Of a stretch of DNA of 64,000 nucleotides, positions 31,948-39,489 are shown in pieces. Within the stretch, counting starts at the first letter, position 1. Each line of letters begins with the position of its first letter. Origin of the DNA: Triticum aestivum (taxonomy: Eukaryota > Streptophyta > Magnoliopsida > Poales > Poaceae); assembly GCF_018294505.1 (NCBI RefSeq), contig NC_057808.1, forward strand, positions 359,380,588-359,444,587, read 5' to 3'. The translations under genes and the position numbers were made by a program. The notes beneath the pieces were generated by a model. The model saw only the letters and a list, made by a program, of their open reading frames with translations. It did not search any database and was not told the DNA's origin.

Positions 31948-32076
31948 CAAGCGGCCCTGCTACCCATGTCGGTGTCGACCTCAACTCGCAAGGGCCGGCG
32001 TCGGAGGGGTTCCCGGGGCTTGGGCTCTACAGAGCCTTCCTCCAGAGCGACGATGGCGAGCTCCTCCCTCGGTGCG
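31948..32076 (+). pseudogene. Short coding remnant (DLNSQ-type, transposon ORF1-like)
   Basis: The frame from about 31965 reads HVGVDLNSQGPASEGFPGLG then LYRAFLQSDDGELLPRC. The GxDLNSQ...FPGL..Y pattern resembles N-terminal regions of Myb/SANT-like ORF1 proteins of grass Harbinger elements, but this is recall only. It is isolated and has no start codon. Confidence 0.35.
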
Positions 32077-32318
32077 TGACGGGCTCCGGGCTCCCTCCCT
32101 ATCGTGAATGACTTCCGTAATGAGTTAGCTCATTCTTTGTTTCATGAAGTGTTTTTTTATTTTGTGAAGCTTGATTGACGACTTGTATGTTTAAGTGGGA
32201 TATCTCATTTGTATGGACAAAGTAAAAATTATCATGTTTTGCATGCTTGATTTGTATAGATGGTTCTTTTATGTCAGTTGTGAGCGGGAGGAGGCCACAG
32301 AAGAGCCGGCCACACCAA

Positions 32319-32664
32319 GAGGGTGCTTGGATCCAAGGGACTTATTTTAGTCTGACTAAAAATAGTCTCTTTAAGAGGCTAAAGTTCCAAGCACCCCTGA
32401 CTAAAGAGGGGCTAAAACTAGACTTGAGACTAAAAAATTTTAGTCAGGGGTACCCCTACTAAAATGTGGATTAGTCCTCTCTCTCCTCATTTAACTCCTC
32501 TCCTTTAACACATGCGAGTTCTGGATTGGAGGGTTTGGAGGATAATAAATGCTCATTAACTTGATTTTAGTCTCTTTAGTATTTGGATCCAAGCATGGGT
32601 GAGGCTAGCAAGTTTTAGTCCCACTACTTTTAGTCATGGAACTAAAACGTATCCAAGCACCCTC
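32319..32664. mobile_element. 346-bp MITE with 14-bp inverted termini
   Basis: The left terminus GAGGGTGCTTGGAT (32319-32332) is exactly complementary to ATCCAAGCACCCTC (32651-32664). CAA flanks both sides, a possible 3-bp duplication. The interior is rich in TTTTAGTC / GACTAAAA. The terminal style fits Harbinger- or hAT-derived MITEs. It is nested in the 30971-32805 element. Confidence 0.8.
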
Positions 32665-32805
32665 CAAATCCGGCAGGAAATAGGGTGCAAAGTAGTCAAA
32701 TGATTGAGATAGAGCATTTATTGTCAATCTAACCCTGCCATCCATACACCTCTTTGGTTTAGAGTTAGTTCAGGGTTAGAATCTAACTCTAACCTCTAAC
32801 TGAGT

Positions 32806-33529
32806 TAGAGTTCACCTCGTCTCGGTTCATCGCCATCATACTTTCCCCATTCCTGTGTTTTCAGTATCCTGCGAATCAAAGAGGCCCTTTTTTTGCGGGA
32901 AAAATCAAGTGGCCCTTAGACTGGTTTCGGTCCGGTCATTTTTTATAAACGTGTTATGTCCAAAATTTAATGAACGTGCTCTGGTTTCCATGAAAATAAT
33001 CCGGTTTCATGTAGTAATTCATTCATTTATTTATTTTTCTGCGGGGGGTTTGCATGTAATTCATGAGGTCTGAAATGTAAAGTACCCCGGCATATGCTCC
33101 GAGTCGTGCATGCACTACGACCCAGATGCTCTATGTCCCACATGTCGGCGAATGGGAGCACGTGGAAATAGCCTAGGAGTACATATAGGAGGATAAATGC
33201 GTCAAATAATATGTACTATGAAGCGTAGCCGCGGTTCGAAAAGGAGACCTAAAGTGATGACAGCTATAGGTCGCACGCACCCAACTAGTGGTACTAGACA
33301 TACGACTAATTTTTCCCTAAAAAAAAGAGGCACGAGTGCTCAGTACTCCTATTCTATAAACACGAGTCCCATCTGACAACAACGTCCGTGATACAACTAG
33401 CTCTCCTCCCTCGTTTCTCTCTTCTAGTAATTCTAAACTCGGCCGACGCCCGGTGGGCGGGGTGGGCTTGCTCAACTGCAGCCCCACCTCACAGTGAAAA
33501 CGTTACGACTGGAATAAAAATGCCATATA
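32806..33529. other. No gene recognised
   Basis: Mixed-composition sequence with only short frames. Nothing identifiable. Confidence 0.4.
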
Positions 33530-33696
33530 CTCCCTCCGTTCATAAATATAAGCCTTTTTAGATACTATTTCAAATGGAATACAGCATACAGATGTATGTA
33601 GACATAGTTTAGAGTGTAGATTCACTCATTTTGCTCCGTATGTAGTAGTCACTTGCTGGAATCTTTAGAAAGACTTATATTTGGGAACGGAGGGAG
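33530..33696. mobile_element. Stowaway MITE (167 bp)
   Basis: CTCCCTCCGTTC at the left and GAACGGAGGGAG at the right, with TA at 33528-33529 and 33697-33698. Interior phrases AAATATAAG and CTTATATTT continue the inverted repeat. Typical Tc1/Mariner-derived Stowaway of Triticeae. Confidence 0.92.
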
Positions 33697-33820
33697 TACT
33701 ATACTAATAAAACATTAAGGCCATGAGGCGATGCAGTGCTGGTTACAGGAGGCAAGAAGAGATGCATCCATCGACGACGTCCACCTCCTCGACTCAGGGG
33801 GCCGGCCCATCGAACGGCGC

Positions 33821-34273
33821 CTAAGTAGCAGCGGCTTTCGTGGTCAGGTCCACGTGCTTCTGAACAATGGCGTCCAAAGATTCCAGCCGCTGGAAGAAGG
33901 CCAACGTCTTTCTGTCCTCGCTTGCCTTGTAGTGGCCTATGTAGATGATTTCCTCGTAGACGTGGATGTGCAGGTCGACGGTTTCTTGCATGGCGAGGCG
34001 CTGCGCGGCGAGCGCGGCCTCGAGGTGCACATTCTTTGTCGCGACCTCCGGCACCTGCAGGGCCACTAGGGCTTGAAAGAGTTCGTCACCATGGAGGCCG
34101 ATGAGGGTGGCAGGCAATGAGGAGCCTGGGCGCGCGGGCTGGAGCAGTACGGCAAGGTCATCCGCGCGCTTCTTGACGGCGGTGAACTTGCGGATGGAGT
34201 TGACCATCATGTCGTCCATGTGAGAGGCGAAGCCGGCGTCGGCGAGGGCTACGATGCCTGCGATCGCCAGCAC
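33821..34273 (-). pseudogene. Unrecognised 150-codon open frame, probably a gene's last exon remnant
   Basis: Open from just after a TAG at about 34288 to a stop at 33821, with no ATG at the front (first in-frame codon shown is GTG), so it is either an internal or last exon or a truncated gene. The protein is mostly helical: a hydrophobic VLAIAGIVALADAGFA segment, then MDDMMVNSIRKFTAVKKRAD, LHGDELFQALVALQ, and VYEEIIYIGHYKASEDRKTL and an AFFQRLESLDAIVQKHVDL end. Codon-like composition (GC-rich third positions) and length argue that it was coding. I do not recognise the family. Confidence 0.4.
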
Positions 34274-34429
34274 CGTCTGGAAATGCTACGCCTCTAGAAG
34301 GGCAAATACTCCTTTCTGGTTTACAGGGCTATACTAGCAAGTAGTTGTACGTACTAGTACAATAGTGGGGTCACATAGCAATTTTGTCTGATGCAAGAGC
34401 CTGGCTATATGCGTGCTCCAATGTTTGCA

Positions 34430-34690
34430 ACTGCAACGTTCGGTTTGCGCTTGGCTCTTCGCCTCTTTGAGAAGACGAACAATGATGTTACTACTACTGC
34501 TTCTACAGTGTCGAATCCACTGCTGCATGTCCGTCCACCGCGAGCGGGACGGATAGCTTGTTGTAGAAGTACTACTAAGCAAAAGCATGTCCTCGTTTGC
34601 GAGCAACCGCGCGCATGGGTGAGGGAGAAGGCGTGTAGTAAAATCAAGCTTCTCCTCGTTGTACGAGTTGACGCGACACATCATAGCACT
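34430..34690. repeat. Segmental duplicate, copy 1 (copy 2 at 35045-35405)
   Basis: GCGCTTGGCTCTTCGCCTCT, AACAATGATG, CATGGG(T/C)GAGGGA, AACTTCTC- or AGCTTCTC-type and TACGAGTT(G/A)ACGCGACACA occur in the same order in both. The copies are diverged with indels. Copy 2 holds an extra hairpin, TATGACAGGT (35273-35282) with ACCTGTCATA about 22 bases on. Confidence 0.7.
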
Positions 34691-34788
34691 GGCCCCACAT
34701 GCCTGCCTCTAAACTTGGCTGAAAGACCCGCAGTGTACAATATATTTGCTGCAACCTCTAACATTTACCCACCACAAATTAAAATATA

Positions 34789-34843
34789 GGTGGCCGTATG
34801 CATCGTTCTGATGCAGAGGCCGGGGAGTCCCCCTTTTAAAAAA
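34789..34843 (+). mobile_element. Ultra-short LINE 3' tail with 15-bp target duplication
   Basis: ACAAATTAAAATATA occurs at 34774-34788 and 34844-34858. Between them is a 55-base insert with ATGCAGAGGCCGGGGAGTCC and ending CCTTTTAAAAAA. The GCAGAGGCCGGGG phrase plus terminal A-run is a plant LINE 3' end. It is a 5'-truncated retroposition event. Confidence 0.8.
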
Positions 34844-35044
34844 ACAAATTAAAATATATATTCCTGTCTTGACCAGATCAGCGTGCAAACTACAATCACC
34901 AGGGTGTCAGGTAGGGCCAGAAGACTATTTGAATTTTTTTTAAAAACTTCGAGACGGCCACATAGCATGGAGCCGACCCCAACGATTTTAAGCTTACAGG
35001 CACGGTACACGCTATCCTAGACTACTCTACACATGAAACTGCCA

Positions 35045-35405
35045 CACGAGCGTCCGGGCTGCGCTTGGCTCTTCGCCTCTTCGGGAAGTCAAACAATGAT
35101 GGAGTACTACTGCACTGGAGGAGTACTACAGTACGCTTCTGGCCATCTGACACCGATTGAACTGTTGCATGTCCACCGCGTGTGGGAAGGAGAGCTTGGA
35201 GCGAAAGCTTCTCCTAGTCTTGCCAGCCACCACGCTCATGGGCGAGGGAGGGACGCTCCTGCCTTTGCGAGTATGACAGGTGGGCCCGACAGGTGTGTTG
35301 CCAACCTGTCATACAGCCAAAGGCAGGTGCAGTTAAGTCCGCGAGGGAGAGGATAATCAAACTTCTCGTTGATGTACGAGTTAACGCGACACATCAAAGC
35401 ACTGC
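35045..35405. repeat. Segmental duplicate, copy 2
   Basis: Counterpart of 34430-34690; the shared landmark phrases are listed there. It lies immediately upstream of the MITE fragment and the SINA-like gene. Confidence 0.7.
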
Positions 35406-35417
35406 ACTCAATATATT

Positions 35418-35516
35418 TCAATAATTTGCGTTTACTGATGCATTAATTACAATACATGCATGCATGCCATGGCTCTCCTTTTGATACTTGCATGTGTTGA
35501 TTTAATGCACCTTGAA
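35418..35516 (+). mobile_element. Internal fragment of the 37205-37524 MITE family
   Basis: TGATGCATTAATTACAATAC, CATGCATGCATG, TACTTGCATG and GATTTAATGCACCTTG run in the same order as 37330-37427. Termini are absent. Its right edge is 4 bases from the TATA box of the SINA-like gene. Confidence 0.7.
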
Positions 35517-35520
35517 GTAG

Positions 35521-35529
35521 TATAAAATA
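35521..35529 (+). promoter_or_regulatory. TATA box of the SINA-like gene
   Basis: TATAAAATA, 43 bases before the ATG at 35572, leaving a 5'UTR of roughly 20 bases. It directly follows the MITE fragment. Confidence 0.5.
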
Positions 35530-35571
35530 TGTGACGGTAAAGCTTTGTAATACCCCGGCCCAAGTCGAGAG

Positions 35572-36484
35572 ATGGTTGTGCACGAGGAAGGCGTGATCAT
35601 GCAGACCGAACAGGACCCGACGATGGAGCTCTCTAAGGTCTCAATGGACCTCACCGTGCTCCACTACCCCTTGTGCCTCCGCCCCTTGACGCCTCTAGTG
35701 TATGAGGTTCGAATACACCTCATCCGTTCGGCTGATTGAGCAAGGTGTAGGTTTCTTGATTGATGTGTTGTTCGATTGATTTCTGCAGTGCAAGGGAGGG
35801 CACCTGGCCTGCGCGGACTGTCGCGTCGAGCGCCCCGGGAACCAGCGGCAGTGCCAGAAGTGCGAGCGCGGCGGTGGCTTTGATGTGCGGAACACAGCGG
35901 TGGACTCCGTCCTTTTGTCGGTGAGGGTGGAGTGCCCGCACGAAGGCTGTGGGCTCTACGTCACTTACCACAAGCTCGCCGATCACCAGAGCGTGTGTCC
36001 GCTCGCGCCCTGCAAATGCCCCGTGCCCGTCTGTGGCTATGAAGGCCCACCGCCGGCGCTCTACCACCACATCAGCACCGCGCATCCCATGCCCGTGCAC
36101 AGGATCTAGTACAGCAAGGTGCTCCAGCTGCAAGTGCCATTGTCGGAGCCACGGCTCTTGCTGTTCGCGGAGGAGGACCGCCGCGCGTTTTTCTTGGTCG
36201 GCGGCGTGGTCGACATCGGCGCGCCTATCGCCGTGTCGGTCATCTGCATCAGAGCGGGGGCGTCCCCACTGCCGCACTACGTGGCCAAGCTGTGGGCGAA
36301 CGGCCCGTCGGGGGAGCCCAAAGGCACGACCGACGCCGTCAAGGTGGAAATGGAGGTGACAAGCAGCAAGGATCCCGGCGACGTCGACGTGCAGGAGCTG
36401 ACCTTCTTGACAGTTCCGCCCAAGCTGCTGGCCGGGGCTAAGCTTGTGTCCCTCCACATTCAGATTGACAAGCTCACGTCCTAA
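35572..36484 (+). pseudogene. SINA-like (seven-in-absentia) E3 ubiquitin ligase, one premature TAG
   Basis: Exon 1 (35572-35706, 45 codons, MVVHEEGVIMQTEQ...) joins exon 2 (35789-36484) across an 82-base GT-AG intron (GAG|GTTCG; TTCTGCAG|TGC). Total 276 codons, normal for short grass SINA-like proteins. A RING-like half spans about residues 30-70 (YPLCLRPLTP, CKGGHLACADC, CQKC), but the first zinc-ligand Cys is Tyr. The SIAH-type zinc finger (94-147) is complete: VECPHEGCGLY, HQSVCPLAPCKCPVPVCGY, HHISTAHP. The substrate-binding region runs to LVSLHIQIDKL. An in-frame TAG at 36107-36109 follows HPMPVHRI; the frame then stays open 124 codons to TAA at 36482. Such proteins ubiquitinate substrates as RING dimers. 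Loss of the RING Cys and the TAG suggest a recent pseudogene or a zinc-finger-only product. Confidence 0.85.
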
Positions 36485-36678
36485 ATGTTTCTACAGTCCC
36501 TTCTGTTTATCTTAGTAATATGCTAATATAGGGATTATCTTGGTTTACTTTAGCTTAAGAAATGGTGGGTTTTGGTGGCGATGCAGCAATTACTTCGACA
36601 TCAGATCAGTAATTTCCAACAGTCGAACGGATATTTTGTGTCTATTGGATATAAAGTTCCTTTGGGTAAGAAGTACTA

Positions 36679-36762
36679 CTTGTCATCAAAATGGATAAAA
36701 GGAGATGTATGTAGACGTATTTTAGTTCTAGATACGTCCCTTTTTATCCATTTTGATGACAA
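36679..36762. mobile_element. Stowaway core hairpin without terminal repeats
   Basis: A perfect 22-base inverted pair, CTTGTCATCAAAATGGATAA onward at 36679-36700 and its complement ending TTTTGATGACAAG at 36741-36762, with a 40-base loop. The CTCCCTCC ends expected for this family are missing on both sides. Confidence 0.8.
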
Positions 36763-36764
36763 GC

Positions 36765-36846
36765 ACTCCCTCCGTTCCACAATACATGCCTTCCATTTGT
36801 CAAAATATAGATGTATCTAGACATGTTTTAGTATATAGGTACATCC
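36765..36846 (+). mobile_element. Half Stowaway MITE
   Basis: CTCCCTCCGTTCCACAATAC then CCATTTGTCAAAATATAGAT and TAGACATGTTTTAGTATATA. Only the left half is present; no GGAGGGAG end follows. Confidence 0.75.
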
Positions 36847-36907
36847 ATGATAGAGCCAATCGAATGGTTGAGAACACTACAATTCGTAGCTACAGATGCG
36901 TGTGTGA

Positions 36908-36961
36908 CTCCCATATGCAGAGGCCGGGGGTCATCATCCTCCTTTTCGAGAAAAAACTGAC
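36908..36961 (+). mobile_element. Ultra-short LINE 3' tail with 10-bp duplication
   Basis: GCGTGTGTGA is at 36898-36907 and 36962-36971. The insert carries ATGCAGAGGCCGGGGGTCAT and ends CTTTTCGAGAAAAAACTGAC, the same tail family as 34789-34843. The A-run is followed by five other bases, so the right edge may be off slightly. Confidence 0.65.
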
Positions 36962-37204
36962 GCGTGTGTGAGAGGACGAGTGCGTGCGTGCACCTCTTCT
37001 CTTCCTGTATAACGTACTACTAAACTCAGAGTACAAGTTTTTGTGGGTGGCACGATGGTGCGTGCGAGAAGTCCCGAGAGATAGGTTTAATGCGTCTGAA
37101 AAAAGACTAGCCTAGAGCTCGCCACGCGGCTATTCCTGTCGAACGCCCCATTAACCGTAAGATATGTATACGACGGTGCCAGTTATTGCACGTACACAGC
37201 AGTA

Positions 37205-37524
37205 CTCCCTCCTTTCCGGTTTATAGGGCTTAATTCAAAAATCTCACCAACCAAGATGGTGAGTAGTAGAATATTTTTTGTAGTTTGCAAAAGCACCTAA
37301 TTAATGCTCTTGTTTTTCTCAAAAAATTATGTTTATCAATGCATTAATTGCAATGCATGCATGCATAAAGTACATGCATTGGTCAATTTTCTCTTAATAC
37401 TTGCATGCAATGATTTAATGCACCTTGGAATCTGAACATGTGTTGGGGAACAACCAAATTGAGCCTTATAAAATGGAAAAACTAAAATTTTGAGATAAGC
37501 CCTATAAAACCGGAAAGGAGGGAG
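37205..37524. mobile_element. MITE, 320 bp, TA target duplication
   Basis: The left end CTCCCTCCTTTCCGGTTTAT is matched by the right end ATAAAACCGGAAAGGAGGGAG with TA on both sides (37203-37204, 37525-37526). The AGGGCTTAA/AGCCCTATA region continues the inverted repeat. Stowaway-type ends on a longer than usual body with ATGCATGCATGC. Confidence 0.88.
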
Positions 37525-37622
37525 TAGAAAAAGAAGTACTCCATCCGGGAATAGTGCCGCACTTCGAAACTAGAACCGTCAATAAATTTTGAGCTTGCGT
37601 CTCATCACATTCCAAATTCCTC

Positions 37623-37774
37623 CACGCTATATTGAATTGCAAACCTATTCACACCGATCACAACCTAAACGGTTTCCCACTTAGGAGCGTATTAGTACCA
37701 CGCTATATTGAATTGCAAACCTGTTCACACCGATCACAACCTAAACGGTTTCCCACTTAGGAGTGTATTAGTAC
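37623..37774. repeat. 76-bp direct duplication upstream of a TATA box
   Basis: CACGCTATATTGAATTGCAA starts at 37623 and 37699. Both units end CCCACTTAGGAG(C/T)GTATTAG. Two differences were seen between copies. The second unit ends 5 bases before the TATA region of the next gene. Confidence 0.95.
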
Positions 37775-37779
37775 TCGGT

Positions 37780-37787
37780 TATAAATA
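37780..37787 (+). promoter_or_regulatory. TATA box of the decapeptide-repeat gene
   Basis: TATAAATA, 90 bases before the ATG at 37877; start site expected near 37810. It immediately follows the duplicated 76-bp unit. Confidence 0.6.
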
Positions 37788-37876
37788 CTAGTATGCCAAG
37801 ATGACTGCACATTCCTCCTCAACTCCTCATCCACAAAAACAAACAAGTCATTCAGCATCCTTCCCTTGCGTCTGCC

Positions 37877-38548
37877 ATGGCCAGCGTGAGTTCTGGGTCG
37901 AGAGATTGCCACCAGGGAGAGGCGAGCATGGAAGCGGAAGCACGAGAGATGTCCCGCCTCGCTGCGAGAGCAGCCGACATGTCCCACCGCGCGGAAGTAG
38001 TAGCACAGAGGTCCCGCCGCGCCGCTAAAGCAGCACGGAGGTCCCGCCGCGCCGTCGATGCAGCAGACTGGTCCGGCCGCGCCGCGGAAGCAGCAGAGAT
38101 GTCTCGCCGCGCCACGAATGCAGCAGAGATGTCCCACCGCGCCGCGGCGGCCTGGGAAAATTTCTCGTGGGCAGGCGACGACTGTTACAGGCGCATGCAT
38201 GCGATCATCCATAGCCAGATGGATTAGATCTCCGGTTGGGCGAGGTTGCAGGACGACATGAAAGCCTCGTTTGAACAGGCTACCGGCGTCATCCGGCAAC
38301 TAAGGGAGGGCAATGAGAGGCTCCGGGCCGAGCGCGACCTGCTGAGGGAGAAGATCGTCCGAAGTGCAGACTAGCAGGAGGAGACCAGTGCCTTGTTGAA
38401 GAGGACCGGCGTCATCGTCAAGAAACTTATGGACGAGAATGACATGCTCCGCAACGAGCGCCAAAGGCTGGTGGAGGAATCCGTGGATGTTCTCAAGCAG
38501 CGTCTTGAGGACACGAAAGAGCTCATCGGCGCTCGCCGCGGAGACTAG
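37877..38548 (+). pseudogene. Alanine-rich decapeptide-repeat plus coiled-coil gene with two internal TAG codons
   Basis: The start ATG sits in a strong plant context (TGCCATGGCC). An earlier ATG at 37801 is in another frame and too close to the TATA box. Of 224 codons, the first 30 are Ser/Glu-rich. About 24-95 hold seven 10-residue repeats of the form (M/R/W)S(R/H)RAxxAAE/D, for example MSRRATNAAE and WSGRAAEAAE. Then comes a DDCYRRMHAIIHSQMD helix and a C-terminal leucine-rich coiled coil: VIRQLREGNERLRAERDLL, VIVKKLMDENDMLRNERQRL. TAG codons at 38225-38227 and 38372-38374 interrupt an otherwise open frame; the final stop is TAG at 38546. No domain is recognised. Possibly a recently dead gene or a read as two short proteins. 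A LINE tail inserted 154 bases past the stop. Confidence 0.6.
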
Positions 38549-38702
38549 TTCCCGCGGCCTGCAGCAACGCATCAAGAAAGTAGAGATCAGCGAGCCTGAT
38601 CCTTGTCTTCCTTCTTCTTTTGCCCTTGTGTATTTCAGGCGTAGCCACATGTGGCTCTTTTAATTATCTTTCTAATTATGTAAGACAATTAATCGTCCTT
38701 AT

Positions 38703-39040
38703 CTTTCTGTGGAAGATCAATGTTGCGAGGCTGGAATGAAGAAAACTCTTGCTGTTGCGACCCTGGCGTTGCTGTTCTTCTAGTTGCTGCTGGGCTTCCT
38801 TCAGTTTCCTCGTTTCTTTTGATGTAATAATCGGTTTAGGATGTGGATTGTGTCGTCGGTTGTGAAATGTTGGGTTCTAGCGCGGATGTTTGGCCTTTGT
38901 TGGCCTCTTGGGATGTTGCGATTTCAATCTGGTAGCTTTTAGTCCTTCGTGTTAGGCTGGAGTTGTGCTGAACTTCTTGTGAATTGTGGTTGTTTTCAGT
39001 AATGAAAATCGGAAGGGGCAAGCCCTTCTTTGATAAAAAA
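38703..39040 (+). mobile_element. 5'-truncated LINE (338 bp) with 16-bp target duplication
   Basis: AATTAATCGTCCTTAT is at 38687-38702 and 39041-39056. The insert ends in GTAATGAAAATCGGAAGGGG, AGCCCTTC and TGATAAAAAA, a typical plant L1-type 3' end with A-run. It lies in the 3' flank of the decapeptide-repeat gene. Confidence 0.9.
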
Positions 39041-39056
39041 AATTAATCGTCCTTAT

Positions 39057-39489
39057 ATATTCATCAGTCTTGCTATAAGTCGTAGTAGATGCTATATAGG
39101 TCCGTCGGATCTTACATCAAGATCCGTGCTTTCATATTTTCTTTTTTCTCTCTTAAATCTCAGTCGAGTGAGACATAGCCACGCCACTAAACAGAGGCTC
39201 GGGCGCTATTAATGGTGACCTTGGAGAGAGGTGGACGACAGATGGAGGTCAAAGGGCTCTCCTCCCGATAAGCATGCGCAGGGGTCTGATCGCACGCCTC
39301 TCGTACTCAAGTAGCTACCCTGCACGACGCCTCCTAGCTAATAAAAAATGGGGACGCGTGGCGGCACGTAAATGGTACTAGTAAGTAGAACGCCCATGGT
39401 TTCAATAATACTTGTGTTTCCGATTGTAAGGTGACAGCACTTGTTCCAAAATGACTTTGTTGATTGTTAATGTGTGCGCCTTCGCAAAT
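39057..39489. other. No gene recognised
   Basis: Single-copy-looking sequence with short frames only. Confidence 0.4.

Larger units (their letters stand above)
30971..32805 (+). mobile_element. Putative Harbinger-like DNA transposon, non-autonomous
   Basis: The left side has GTTTGGATCCCTAAGTTAGA then TAGTTTGGGTTG. The right side has CTCTTTGGTTTAGAGTTAGT followed by alternating AACTCTAAC/GTTAGAG stretches. Inside is a CT-rich 5'UTR-like block (31150-31370) ending at a splice-donor-like AGGG|GTGAGTTTG, a minisatellite, a short coding remnant and a nested MITE. The termini are not cleanly inverted, so boundaries and class are tentative. Confidence 0.35.

Noticed and set aside
35720..36457. 245-codon minus-strand frame opposite the SINA-like gene
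   Set aside because: Antisense shadow of a GC-rich coding exon. The plus strand has intron boundaries and zinc-finger motifs.
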